The notes under the pieces are model-generated. The model did not search any database and was not told where the DNA came from. It saw only the letters and a list, made by a program, of their open reading frames with translations. Positions 12,394 through 25,062 of a stretch of 64,000 bases of DNA are shown here, piece by piece. Position numbers and translations under genes: made by a program. Position 1 is the first letter of the stretch. Every line of letters begins with the position of its first letter. Origin of the DNA: Turbatrix aceti (lineage: Eukaryota > Nematoda > Chromadorea > Rhabditida > Panagrolaimidae); NCBI GenBank assembly GCA_963969345.1, contig OZ017770.1:5527246-5591245 (forward strand), read 5' to 3'.

Positions 12394-14780
12394 TTAAGGA
12401 GCTACGTAAGGGGGTGGCAGGCGTTGGTTGGGGGCAAGACGGGCAGCGCCGATCGTGTTGACCTGTCCCTTGTCGGGAGCCGAAAAAGTGCTCGGAGCCG
12501 TGCTGGGCGCCTTGTACAGCGGATTTTCATGGATCGTCGTGCCGTCGAGTTGCGGCTGAAGAGGCGGGTGCTCGTCTTTGATAAGCATCGGTACAGTCGC
12601 GGACGTAATATCGTCTTCCTGCGCAAGCTCGTTGGGGAATACTACCGGATGACCTAAAATAGAGATTGTAAGTTGTTGACACAGCAATGAGCGATACCTT
12701 TGGTGACGTAATCAAGAGGCTTATGCTTCTTACGGTCCGTTTTACGGAAAACGCAGCAATAGGCCACGATGAGTAGTGCCAAGATCAATAATACGCACAC
12801 GGCGACGATAACAAGTATCCGCGGAAGCACGGTTGTGTAACCCATCGATTGGTCAACCGGGGTGTGTGCAGGTGAGCTTTCGTCGAGAGTCGAGGACTTG
12901 CTTCCGTCCACCTCCTGTTCGCCGGATCCCGCCGCCGCCGACGACGACGCAATATCCGCTTCAGCTGTTGTTTTGTTCAAACAGACACCGCTGAGATAAA
13001 GTTTAACCTAAATGCAGGCAATAAGCATCGCGGTCGTTAGCCATCTGTTTGCCACCAACCTCTCGAACGTGAAAATCTGCTCCCATGTTGCGGGCAAAGC
13101 TGACTTTGACATCGCGTTTGCGAGTCATTTTGTTGAGATATGCAGTGATTTCGTTAATCTTGCACTTATTGTCCTTCTCAAATTCGTCGTACGACCATCT
13201 AAGACTTGTCTGACGGATGCCGCGGCCTTCCTCGATGAAGTGGAGACGGATTTCGTTGGCATTAAGCACGAGTACTTTGCCAAGCTTGTTGACAAAGTTC
13301 CAAACCTTGACGCCGTCAAAGTTGGCCAGGTCCAGATCGATGAGGGTTTCATAACCAAAGTTGGAAGGCTGGACATCTTGGACGATTACGCGGAAAGGTG
13401 CAGTCGCAAACTGAAAAAAATGTATTCGTTCATGATACAGCAGGTGCGAGCAAGCTGATCCTAGCGTTAATGACTACTATCTGTCATGTTAGCCATTCAT
13501 CTAGCAGAACCATCTGGTTTACAACATTGGCTAATTCCTAATGAGTTAATTGCGCTCACCTGGTTCCTTCGGTCCCTCGCTTCCAGTCGGTATTCGTAGG
13601 TTCCTGGCTTGAGGAATACGCCTTTCATGTGACGATCATCATCGACCGAGAGATAGCTCTTATCGCTATCGTCGAGAAGGGTCACCTTGTAAGCGAGGTC
13701 ACGCTCAGTTTGTTCCTCGTCGGCAAACGTATTTTCCGGAATGGTCAGATCGCAGGCACGGCCACTAAAAACAATAAAATATTGCGCTATGAAGGATGTA
13801 ATTAGACGTGTGGCATTGTGTTTTCCCTCACCAGAACGCAGTTAAATCTGGTCATTTTGACAGAGATAAATTTCACAATGACACGCCGTCATTCAAGGTT
13901 AAAACTTACAGAGTGCACTTGAACGACGGAAGACTGTTGATCTTCACGGGAGGATGATCGACTTCACGCGTCGTGCGCATGACTTCAGGGCGACCAATTG
14001 GGGTGACAGTGAACGGCTGAACGGGAAGCAATGCGTGGACCTGCTTCAAGTATTCTTCATCCTTCCAGCTGAGTGTGCGCAAAAAGCTCTGCGTCGCACG
14101 GAAGTTATAATTATTATCCGTAATAACGCTAGCCGTATTGAAGATGTCCTCTCCAGGATCGCCGCATCCCGCAATCCAGGTAACCACCAGTTGGTCTGGG
14201 TCGACGGTAGCGTCTTCGAGGGGGAACGTTTCGTGCTGAACAACGCGCCATGTATCGAGGTACTTGGCGGGGAAGACGCGGATACTGCTCTTAGGCACAT
14301 CCATGGTAAATGCAAAATCGTCGATAACATTACTGAAAAACGTACAAAAATTTGTCTGTTATTGCCCAGTTTTGGTCTATTTTACCTTAAATCCTGAGAG
14401 CTAAGCTGGTTGAAGTTCTTGTTAATGTAAATTTCGAAAAGCAGCATGGGATCGTATTTACAGTGAGAAGATTCTTCAATTGCAGTCGTAATGTATGAAT
14501 AAACATTTTCCCCGAGGTGAACGAGGTCCACTCGATCGGAATTAGCATCCAGCATGATTCGGTCTATTCTCGGAACGCCGATAATGCGGCTGCCGTTGTG
14601 ATACAGCCATGACGGAAGCAGCGAGCGATCAAAGTCTTCGCTTTTGACTGCTATGTCAAAGTATTGACCCACTTTGACGGTATGATTATTGTACACAAGT
14701 GTGTCGTAATCATCGGATCCAATGGCACTTCCGGCAAGCGCCGTGAGCACGGCAATCGTAAAAACGAGGCCGTGACGCAT
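12394..14780 (-). CDS. dgn-1: Dystroglycan
   Basis: Six exons: 14780-14386, 14332-13910, 13764-13560, 13410-13060, 13007-12698, 12653-12394, giving 647 aa. Residues 1-22 are a signal peptide (MRHGLVFTIAVLTALAGSAI). The ectodomain has dystroglycan/cadherin-like beta-sandwich segments (PSWLYHNGSRIIGVP; GTYEYRLEARDRRNQ). A transmembrane helix lies at ~521-545, followed by a basic stop-transfer RKTDRKKHK. The C-terminus ends RLPPPYVAP, the PPxY ligand through which dystroglycan binds the WW/EF/ZZ region of dystrophin. It links laminin in basement membrane to the cortical cytoskeleton. There is no long mucin-like Ser/Thr stretch, as in other invertebrate dystroglycans. The junction of exons 4 and 5 was chosen because only GTTGGT...TGCATTTAG keeps the frame open. 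A lone acceptor sits two bases before the ATG. Confidence 0.88.
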
Positions 14781-15811
14781 AGCTAAAAGCACGTTCCGTC
14801 AAATAAGGTGTAACTGTCAGATAGCAAGCATCAAACCACCATTGCCGACACGCGCCAAAGAAAAAAGGAATAATAATGTGACAGATCGCGGCGATAAAAA
14901 TGAGTGAACGACTGCGAAAAACGATGGCGAAAGCCTCGACCCCAAAAAGTCACCGGCATAAGATAATGTGCACCTTTTGCGATTCCTAATCTGTGCCGCA
15001 TGTTAACCGCTAATCTAAGCATAGAACAGGTTAATTACCCATCGAAACAGCCCATCAAGTCGGAGAATGGAATGATCGGCGGGCTGTCACGGCGAAAAAA
15101 CGGCCGCCATCCAGGATGAAGAGCCGCGATACACGTCTTTGTTTGGAGTCAATGAACTGTCACCAAACCCGAGGACGCTCAGAAAAACTAACAGAATTGG
15201 CTTTTGTTTGTTTCAATTACTGTCAAGAGCCTCCAGCCAGGCGCCAAAATTAGCAATACTAAGGCTTCCGCAAAAACATACACTGTAAGAAAGATGGGGA
15301 GGGAGTACAGTCAAGACGTAATTCAATGAAAGACAGTAAGGTCAAGCGCCGCCTGTAACCACATTCGGCAGAAACAAAAAAAGTGAAATAGTTGGTTCTC
15401 AGCCTGCGAACCTCGACTACCACATGAATAGAAGGTCAATGGCCCCTGCCTACAAGTTTGGCAGCCGTAAAAATGTCAGGTGATAATTTATACCTGTTTT
15501 GGTAGCCAAGGGAATATGAATGCGGATCTTGATATAAGGAGCGATACAGAATGGCGCGGAACGAGAGATCTTTAAATGGACAGAGAGAAGGTAGGTAGGT
15601 AGGTAATCGTGCTAACGATACCAGGGCGGCGATAAATTTGCATGTTGACTAAGAAGTCAAGAGTCTAACGAAAAAGGAAATGCAAATACAGTGAGGAACG
15701 GGATCAACAAGCACGGACGATAGCTTGGGCTTACCAGGCATCCTTCAACCCACTCAAGGATCTATCACTACGACAGTTGAAGTGTGCCTGCGCACACCAA
15801 GGGGTCTCGAT
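14781..15811. other. Intergenic, upstream of dystroglycan
   Basis: No gene recognised. It presumably contains the dystroglycan promoter. A short (GGTA)n microsatellite lies at about 15590-15606. Confidence 0.6.
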
Positions 15812-15930
15812 GACGAATTAGACGGGGCCGAAAAACGCAATTTCTTTAGCAATCCTGGGATTAGGTTGCGACGAATTAGACGGGGCCGAAAAACGCAATT
15901 TCTTTAGCAATCCTGGGATTAGGTTGCGAC
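15812..15930. repeat. 58-bp tandem duplication
   Basis: Two head-to-tail copies with a 58-bp period. The unit begins GACGAATTAGACGGGGCCGA and ends AGGTTGCGAC; copy 1 starts at 15812 and copy 2 at 15870, identical as far as I can read. The second copy ends directly at the left target-site duplication of the adjacent LINE. Confidence 0.95.
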
Positions 15931-16606
15931 ATACCAAATTCAGGCAGTCTTCATTCTTGCACGCCTAGCGGACGGTCAGATTTATTCCGCCTCTCCTGTC
16001 CGCGACAGCAGCTTGCGCTCGCGATCGCATTCGGGAAGCAGCGCAAGTGTGAGAATTGAAAGCGCCGTTTGACACCCGGGCTGGCCACCCTGTCAAACGT
16101 AGGCTAAAAAAAATGTCTAGATTCCGGCTCAGCGTCGCTACCATCAACGCACGCTCACTGCTGACGGATTTTGAAGAGGCCATTCGCAAAACGCTGACGA
16201 CGTCGTTCTTTTCTCCCACACTGGCGAAGAACTTCAGGAAATGCTGTCGGATATGGCCATCATCTGCAAGGACGTCGGACTGGAAGTCAACGTCAAGAAG
16301 ACGCAGTGGATGGTACAGAAATGGCGGGATCAGCGACCTATCTCCTCCGGACTTCTCCTCAAGGACATCGAGGACGATTTCGAGCTCTCCCTCCACTTTA
16401 CGCTGGGTCGATTCGCTCAACTCGGTGTTCAACAAGACGAAAACCAGACCACAGCAACGATGGGAAGAAGAAATCGCGACCAAAACGAATCGAGACATTT
16501 ACACCTACGTGGACATCATTTGTGCCTCCTAACATCTGGTCTAATGATAACTAACCACTGAGTAATGGTGAAATAAATAAATAAATAAATAAATACCAAA
16601 TTCAGG
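15931..16606 (+). mobile_element. Internally deleted non-LTR retrotransposon (LINE) with 14-bp TSD
   Basis: The element body is 15945-16592 (648 bp), flanked by identical 14-bp repeats ATACCAAATTCAGG at 15931-15944 and 16593-16606. After ~165 bp of leader, an ATG at 16112 opens MSRFRLSVATINARSLLTDF, typical of the start of an APE-type endonuclease domain. The sequence then jumps to the reverse-transcriptase catalytic motif C region (NADDVVLFSHTGEELQEML at ~16190-16245) followed by GLEVNVKKTQWM, so most of the endonuclease and polymerase is missing. The remaining frames are shifted against each other and it cannot be autonomous. The 3' end is a conserved tail ending in (AAAT)n. The clade cannot be fixed from this remnant. 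Confidence 0.85.
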
Positions 16607-19600
16607 GCACCACTGAGTGACACAGCATGAAGCGCAACTTAGGTGGACGGAGAAGGAATGAATGGACCGGCTAAAAAACAAGCATGGCGATCGCATGGGA
16701 AGCAGAACGGAAAGTGCACGCCCCAGTGTGTCTAAAGGATCCTTCTTCGCCACGCCATTGTACGCACGATCTTTGACAGTTTACGATGGACGACGACCAT
16801 GAAGCTAGACATGATGGGCTGACGCATCCGCTTGTCTATACGTATTCTCGCCTGTTTTTCCCCCCACCCTCTCCCAACAAGCTCAGGCAAAAAAAACTAC
16901 ACACCCCTTCATCTAAACACCACAATACGCCTAATCGGCGATGGACATCAAAAATAATCGTATGCACCAAATCAAAATCGCCAAAACAAAGCCACTGTCA
17001 ATCCTGGAAGGCGCCTCTGAAAAATTTGCGCGAAGCTCTGCGCTCGGTAATTAGGTGCCAAATTGCCGACAGACATCAACCGAATTTTGTAAGGTCGGGC
17101 ATAAGACATTTCTGCCTGTTTACTCCATTCCCAGCCCTGCAATTGGCGCAAAGGTGCGGTCCGCGTAACAGGTTGCTGCCCTACTGCCAAAATTTGAACG
17201 AACGCGGAAAGTATGTGGAATGAACGTCGGCAGATGAGAGAGAGGGGAGAATGGATGGTTTCCTCAAGTCGGGAAGCTCTTTTGCCTGCACCCCGATTGT
17301 ACAACAGCCATGCATGCAACTACTGAAATTTTGAGCAATTTTGTGAGAGAAGTGTCATAAAACGCTTATCAGTTCATTCGATACCAGAAAAAAATGATGG
17401 TCGCACCCCCGCGCTGACTCATAAAATATGATTTAAAAGTTTTTCCAGACTACTTTTATAATATTCATGGATGGATGTCTGAGAGAGTGAACAAGCTGCA
17501 GATTGCCCCCCTCCCCAAAGTTTTGAAAAGGATGCAAGTGGCATTGAACCATAAATCCCTGGCACACCTAGTCACAAAGAGTCAAAAGCATAGGGCAAAT
17601 GTGGACATTTGCCGGACGTTAACAATACTTCCCTTGCCAAGATTCATGACGGTTATGGCAAGGGGTCATTATCCTCGCGCGGATGCGTGTAGTCGCTAGG
17701 AGTCATAACAAAGGAAACACCCGGCAAAGCGACAGGAAAGGGCAGATGTCTTGAACCCTTTCTCAGGCATGTCCGAGGATCAGAACAACAATCTGGCCTC
17801 TGCGAAATTACTGCATAAATCTGCTCTTTTCTTCAAGTCGTCTTGCTTGTCGGCAAAAAGATTTTGGCAGTCACGCAAATGTCGATCGGGGGGTGCCCAT
17901 CAAAACAGAATAAATGGATCGAACAAGCATTTTTAATATAAACTGCACGATGAAACATTGTTTTTGTGTCCCGATCGGCATGATGCATAAGAAAGTCATG
18001 CGAAGTGACATTTGAATCCGACAGATGTTTTATTCATTTAGAGTTATCGTTCTCCTTTGCAGCAACCAGTTAAAAAAATATTACTGTCGCGATTTATATG
18101 TATATGACAGTAACCTCAAAACACGCGCAAAATTATTTTTTGGGGCACAACAGTTATATTTGCTCGGTCCTTTCGACAGAGCTTGATGAGATTTATTAGC
18201 GTGACCTTTTTTGACTCCGCCGTCATGAACGCTCGGGATGTTTATTAATTAGTGAGACAGTCAGTGACGAATATGGTTTGGATAGCGCAGCCGAGAGATC
18301 AGTCAGATGGCGGAAGAAGGGGAAGCCTCTCGCGGGAATTCATGGCAAGCTGCGCGGCGCCTTTGAAACTGCTTTTTCAATTAACGGATTACTGACAGGT
18401 TTTTGTTCTGAATGAGACTGACACAAAAATGAGTGAAGGGAGGGGGGTTGAGCTGCCATGTTCGTGGTTCGTGGACGTGACGGCTTGTTGGCGTCGGCTT
18501 GAAAGCCGCGCATCATGGTAAAAAATGAATTACTATACACTGGTGGGCCCTTTGTTTTGGCAATCTGCCGCCCTATCGGCCCGGCGCAAGAACATCTTTC
18601 CCAGGCACAACTGGTTGTTTATGCCCCCGTAAGTGTGAAAACAAAAAATAAGAAGCTTGACGGAAAATAACAGGAGCATGTATCATGCATCTGTGATAAA
18701 TTCTTGGAAACTGATTGTCATGATAATATTTCGTCTTTTGATAATAAATAATATTTAATGCGAGATGAGTCAGCGCATGTTTTATGGTATCTGGCGGGAG
18801 AACGAATAAATAGTATGCGTTACGATATAACACTCCCAGATTTGCCTGTACAGAAAAAAACCGTTTTTATTCATCGAGCATAAAACGTCTGTCAACAAAG
18901 GGGATAGAATCCTGCATTCGGTAAGGAGTCATGTAGAGTGACATTTTATCGGCAGTGGCGTCGGACTCTACATCAGGACGGATCAAGTGGGGGGAAGGGT
19001 GCCCTTTCTCATTTTTTGAATGCATGTTGAACAAAAGGCGCCAAAAACAAAGAAGCTCGTTTCGATGACAAAGAGGCACGCAACCACTACTCGGCAGGGG
19101 AAACGACCGATAACTTGCAAGAGGACACCCCGAGTGACCAGTGGTCAGAATTACAAAGTTTTATTCATTGAAATGTAACAAGCATTTTAAAAATTAGCAA
19201 AAATGCTAAAGATAGGGATTAGAGAGGGGTAAACACGCCACGGCTCCCAGACGAGGGCGTCATCTTCTGGGATGGCAACTTGCACCCCATACAGACTGAA
19301 GTCCAGGCGGCGGACTTTAATTGAACATGAATGCGCGGCCACAGAATGAATGAATGATCATTGGGAGTCTCAAATTCAATTCAATCCCCGTCCATTCACC
19401 CTACAAATGAAAATAACGGAAGTCCTCAACCCAATTAAGTACAACTAAAAGAGGCTAACGGACTGCCGGAATAGTACAGGCTGCAAATGCCAATCGTTGC
19501 CTAAAATTAGCATAAAACTCAATTTTAAACCTGAAATTGAGCCAAGAAAAGTCACCAGTGTGAACATTTTATCTTTAACACTTCACTCGCTGCCTAGGGC

Positions 19601-20585
19601 AATAACGACGGCTTTTGGGGAGACAGTTGTCAGAGGTAGTTCCAAGAGGTGCACCCGGCGATCAAAATTAAAGGTTGCAAGACAAAAGCGAACACTCAGA
19701 ACCGCAGCAAAAAATGTCGGGTCGTCTTCATCCCGTTGTGTTAACCCTGTCCCATATTTTGAAAACAATAAAGGCTATGACAGTTGAGAGAAAAACACCT
19801 TCGGGGGTTTTTGATCTTCAGTATCCGCATGAAGTTGTTTTCTGACACACATAAAAAACGTGTGAAATTCTGACAAAACAAAGCAGTGGGTGATCCATTT
19901 CCTGATTATATCCGCAGTACAGGAGAACCAATTAATCATGAAAACAATAAAATAATATTTTTATCCTACTCTCCGAAAAAGGAACTCGGTAGCTTTTTTT
20001 TTCAATCAAATGAATATTACAAGTTTTGCCAAACCAATTCAATCTATAATATCAACAAAGCTATTTTTTGATGTAATTTTGAGCAATCTGATAAACAGGT
20101 TTTAGAAGAGCATTTGGTAGAAATCGGTGTCTCAAGCTTCATATATTGAACTGTAGAAAGCTAAAAACGTTCATTAAAACCCCATCGTTTTTTGTCAATC
20201 TTCGCTAGCAAACTATGTGTAATGAAACTAAGACGATGTTGAAAAGAATTGCGCAGAGCAAAAGACAAACAAAAACATCGGCGTACCGTAGTCACTTTCA
20301 GTTCCTTTTTTTTAAACTTTCTGCCGGGTGTGATTCAACGTCGGCACTTAAAAGAAATGCCAATACTGTCAGCAGACCTGTTTCAGTAACTTCAGTGTTT
20401 CTTGCGTCGTGAACACAAACCGAAATGCCACATTTTTTTTATATCCGAAAAATCATCACGACAATCTTCATATTGCATGATGTGTGAATGAACAGGAAAC
20501 TTAATAAAATACATGCAAAAACATCATGGTGCATAAATAACGTATCTGTCAAAACCCTCAACAACGTTTTTTTTGTTTTCCTTAC
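16607..20585. other. Intergenic, gene-poor
   Basis: About 4 kb with no supported gene. Open frames of 60-145 codons occur on both strands but show no domain, signal peptide, splice structure or coding bias. No RNA gene was recognised. Confidence 0.55.
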
Positions 20586-22258
20586 TTAAAGAAGAGGTCG
20601 AATTTTGCCAAAGGTGAACGTTCCGACACGGTAGACACCATAAAGAACGGCACCGCAGACAGTCAGGCGAACGGCAACTTTGAACACCTTAGCCGCAGTC
20701 GAAGGTTCAGGGATGGTCATCAGCTCCGCGACATCGATATCGAAGTTCTCCCAATTCTTGACGATTCCGGGAACATGGCCCATGCCGACGACAGCCACGA
20801 TGTTCACCGGTTGGTAGGGAACTGAAAAAAAACACCGTCAGTTTATTTTTTTTCTAAAATTCTTGACTTACTTCCGTCAGTAGCGGAGACAATCATCTTC
20901 TCCATAGTAATGTTAGCGACCAACTTGTGCAGGACGTCGGTCATGTAGAGATCGCGCTCGTCAATGAAGATCTTGGCGAGGAGCGGGAAGTCACCAGCCA
21001 TCTCGAGCAGGATTTCGCCCAGAAGATCGCGTTGCTTCACGCGTTCCACGTCCTCGGCACTAAAAATGCGATGATATGTTTAATAAAAAAAATTGAGCAA
21101 GGCAGCTTACGTGATCTTGGTGTCAATGGACAGGAACAAGTGATACAGAAATCGGAGACGCTGGAAGAAAGAAAGCGAACCGAGAGCGCGTTTGATCGTG
21201 ACCGAAAAAGGGCGATCGCCGAAGCAGAGACGAGAGCAAGGAACCATCTTGTAGCCATGGAAGGCGCTGCGGAACTCGCCACCCGGAGGCATGCCCAGCT
21301 CCTTCGCGATATGCGCAGAGGTAATGAAAAGCAGCGACTGGAGCAAACCTTGAGCAAATCCGAGCTCTTTGAAAAGTGAAAAGATTCGACCCTGGCTGAA
21401 ATCCTGAGCATCACGCATCCAGACTTCTTCGTTGATTTCGAGGACGTTCATGCGCTGAGGGCAGAGCTCGATGAACACCATGTCCGGCTGAGTAGCCTTG
21501 ATAGTGTGGAGAACATCCTGCTGGCTGGCACGACTGAAGTGGGCAGTGCCGATGAGGAAGACCTTCGTCGCGGCGAACTGCGCTCTGAACACATCGGCAT
21601 CAATGATTTCCAGCTGCTCAGCACATCCAGATCCCGTTTCCTTGATCGGGTTGCTCAGGACAGTGACTAAAATTATAATAATTAGCGAAACGTTTTAAAG
21701 AGTACGCAAAACGCACCGACGTCCTCGGGGAACACCGCCGTTTCGTCGCGGGTGCGGTTGAAGGCGAACTTTCCATTTCGCGCATGCTAAAACAGCCCAG
21801 ATGCATATAAAAACAACAAGAATCATAAAAAAACTTACAATAACACCTCCGTCAAAAGCATCAAAGTCCACATTTTCGTTAGGATCTCTGCAAAGACGTC
21901 ATCGATTACAAAAAGCACGAAACAATAGCGCAGGCTGCATTTGTCCAATCGCCAAGGCGAATTGGCAAAGAAAACAATTAAAATAAACTTACTCGTTATC
22001 TGCGTTACTGCCGTTAGTCTTGTCCTCCTCTCCGGCAGAGTCATTGTCCGGAACATGCTCTCCAAAGTTAGACATAGAATCAGCAACGGAGACGACGGAC
22101 TGCATTTCGCTAGTTCCCAGGAGGCGCGGATCGACGAGGTGCTTCATGCGAAAGATATCCTCCTCGGTCAGCTGATCCTGCTTCTTTGAGTCAGGGATAG
22201 GACGATCCTGTTCATCAGTATCACTCACAGGCTCACTGATAATAACTGGATCCGCCAT
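20586..22258 (-). CDS. TRABD: TraB-domain protein (TRABD-like)
   Basis: Six exons: 22258-21993, 21887-21839, 21786-21717, 21666-21111, 21059-20872, 20821-20586, giving 454 aa. The N-terminal ~125 residues are acidic and low-complexity. The TraB/PrgY domain follows with its two signature blocks: GTAHFSRAS at ~168-176 and GMGHVPGIVKNW at ~389-400, plus FIELCPQRM. The family shares the GxxH fold with TIKI metalloproteases and erythromycin esterase. The biochemical role of TRABD itself is unsettled. A hydrophobic segment near the C-terminus (VAVRLTVCGAVLYGVYRVG) is a likely membrane anchor. The start is the first ATG after a possible acceptor (TTTGTGGCAG) nine bases upstream. Confidence 0.85.
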
Positions 22259-22512
22259 GGTGAAAGCTGCCACAAAATCAACAACAAAAAATAATAACAA
22301 ATGAAGAATATCAAGCGCGTCACTCTCCACGCGGTCCGCTGCGATGAGACTCACAAAAGTTTTGGTTTGGCAATGTGTTCTTACGTATCTTTGACGGGCG
22401 GGACTTTTTCAAGTGTTCTAGATGTTTTTTCATTGTTCTTTCTTTCAAATAAGCCATGTTTTTTATAGTATTTATTTACACGAATAAATAATTATTGCAA
22501 AACAACCGGTAA

Positions 22513-24915
22513 TCAAGCCAGATTTGTGTTGTCCAGATATTCCGTAATCAAATTGTAGTCAGTCGCTTCTGACCATGCCATGGGGACCGGTGGCGCAATT
22601 TTTTCGACCTAAAAATCCAAAAACAAATAATTTTTCTACTCAAAGCAAATCAGTTGTACCATTTGGTCGATCTGAGCATCCATTCTGACGAATTCATGAT
22701 GATCAACGTTTTCTAACCCGTCATAAAACCTCAGCGTCAAATCTTGGAACGCATCCTGGACGACGTTGATCACTTGATCCTCTGTGGGGTAGGATTGAGC
22801 GAGAACTTCTAACTTTGGTCGTATGTGTTCAATGATAGAGAGGATATTCGTTAACTGATCTGAGACCTTGGAGACGTAGTCGCTGAAATCAAAAACGTGT
22901 ATACGCAGTTTTTTCAAAAAAATAAAAATACCTCTTGGAAGTAGATTCTTTGACGACAGATTCTAGCTTAAGAAAAACAGAACACTGCCGAGAAATCTCG
23001 TAGTATAAGAAGTCGTAGGCAGTTGCATCAGGAAGAAAACTGTCGCCGTAGGTGATAAAGAAATTCACGACCAGCAGAATGCGATGGAGAAGTTTGAAGA
23101 CGTCGTCCGTGAGCAGGCGGTGCTCGTTGTGACTCAGGAAATTGATCACCAAAACTAGGCCTAAAAACAGAGACGTTCAAAACGTAAAAAAAAAATGAGA
23201 AAAAACTTACTGTTAAAAAGAGGCTTCCAACTGGACAAACGAATGCGACACTTTTTTTGGTAGATGAGAATTCGATGGATGATATCTATCGACAAACTAA
23301 AATAAAAAAAATTGTGGTTCCATCGTTTTTAAAAATAAAACTCACTGATAATGGAAAAACGGATAATTTTGCATCAAATGGGTAGCATTGAAGTCGGTCA
23401 TCAATTCCAGCAACCCGGCACTAAGAATCTTGCTATCCGAAGCAATGGGCTCAAATGTGGCAGCCCGATGAAGCATGGGCGCCTTGAACAGGGCAACGTT
23501 TCCGGAAAGGTGAATGTCGTGCATCGTGCTTTGCAGATACGGCTCGCAAACCACAAACCACAGAATCATCATGCAAAGCGTTGATTCTTGCTGCCTGTTG
23601 TCGGCTAAAATTTTAAGATTTCTAGTAAAAGTAACTAGCCCCCCAAAAAAAGCCAACGTACATTTAAAGCCCGAAAAAACAAACGATGCCAAAGTCAGCA
23701 GCAGACTAATGGCTGAGGCGTGCCCGTTGTTGAGCACATCGCCCGCACCCAGCACAGGAAGGTGAGCCGCGTTCGGAGGCTGCAAAAACAAAAATTAATT
23801 TTAAAAAATTGCAAAAAAGCTGCAGACCGAAGCCAGCATGACCGTAAAGTTGCGGTTCAGCTTTACAGCACTGTAGAGAAAGAGTAGAGCCACAATGTTG
23901 TATGAAGGCTCCGGAGCAGGTGTCGAAGCTTCATCGGCAGCAAAGAACAACCCGACCATCTTTGATGAAAGTACAGAAAAGAAGTTACGCTCGTTCGTGA
24001 ATTGTGAGGAGAAATTGTCCACCCCGGCTCGAATCTCGGTTTGGATATAGTTGAGGATACCCTAAACATAGCTTACGTTCGTAGTCGTATAATAGTTTTC
24101 AAAAACTTACCATTATGGCAATGCTGTCTTCAAGGGACGAAAAGGAGTGGAGAAACGAAAGATTGGCATTTGCGAGTGAGCAGCGTAGCATGACGACAAA
24201 CACGTACACTGTAAATTTTTTTGCTGAACTTCATAAAAAAGGACAAAAAATCACTTACAGGCATCTGACTGAAGGTCTTTAAGCTCTGAGTTTGAGAAAA
24301 TATGGAGCAGAGCTTGAAAAGAGTCGTCATTGGCAAGCGTAGAGAGCAAAATGTTGTTCTTGCACCGAGGAAATGCATTCCACAAGCATATCATGGTGTT
24401 CAAAAAGCACCGCTTCAAAATCAGCGGTCCATCACCGACGACAATGTCCCGAAATCTCTGCGAAAACTTTCTGGCAAAGAGTTCAGGGGTACCCGGCAGG
24501 AAGATACATTGTGCTTGGTAGGAATTGGTAATCTTACGGCCTATGTAGTACACAAACAACGAAAGGGTCTGCAAAAGAACAGATAAAGTATGCGTCACAA
24601 GATGTTATGTATCTCACCTGACAAGCGTTGTACAGTTTGAGTCCCTGTTCTCCGTCTATGATCCTCATCACCGCAGCCACTGTTGCCTGAATAACTTTTG
24701 AATGCGTCCGAAAAGCCTCGCCGTCCCATGATTCAAGAATCGCGGTGAGTTCGGGTATGTGAGGTCTGAGAAGGAAGAAATCATCCCAATTTACCTCATC
24801 CAATTTTTGCTGAAAAGAAAAGAATTAGCAGAAGCTCCCGTTATGGATGTCTTACCTCGTTGAGAAGCACGTCATAGAGTTTGACTATCTTTGGCACCGC
24901 AGGTGTCGCCTTCAT
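22513..24915 (-). CDS. ARMH3: ARMH3 (C10orf76/DUF1741) homologue
   Basis: Eleven exons: 24915-24856, 24809-24618, 24568-24259, 24208-24111, 24061-23828, 23779-23662, 23604-23346, 23296-23211, 23160-22932, 22882-22660, 22608-22513, all in phase; 634 aa (human ARMH3 is 689). The protein is almost entirely helical, as expected of an armadillo-like fold. The strongest family signature is in the C-terminal DUF1741 region: FITYGDSFLPDATAYDFLYYE, then a helix-rich segment with IEHIRPKLEVL and TLRFYDGLENVDHHE. ARMH3 works at the Golgi with GBF1 and PI4KB. The gene is divergent from the MBOAT7-like gene, 147 bp between start codons. Confidence 0.85.
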
Positions 24916-24978
24916 GATTTACACGCAGCGCAACTTGCAAGTTTCTTCAAATCGCGTTGGTAACTGCGTTTGTTTAGA

Positions 24979-25008
24979 GGGGGACACTATGCCAACATAG
25001 TGTCCCCC
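24979..25008. repeat. Perfect 13-bp inverted repeat in a divergent promoter
   Basis: Arms GGGGGACACTATG and CATAGTGTCCCCC with a 4-base spacer CCAA. It lies midway between the start codons of the divergent ARMH3 and MBOAT7 genes, only 147 bp apart. It could be a binding site for a dimeric factor or form a hairpin if transcribed. It is GC-rich at its ends, unlike the AT-rich surroundings. Confidence 0.9.
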
Positions 25009-25062
25009 GTTGGAATAAACTCGAGGAGTTCGTTTTTTTGCAAAAAAAACTTGTAGGTAATT

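Noticed and set aside
15965..16498. 177-codon minus-strand frame across the LINE
   Set aside because: It is the antisense shadow of the retrotransposon, whose sense strand carries the endonuclease and RT motifs.
16786..17223. 145-codon open frame on the plus strand
   Set aside because: Composition is low-complexity (Pro/Ser/Lys), no homologous motif, and an overlapping minus-strand frame is equally open.
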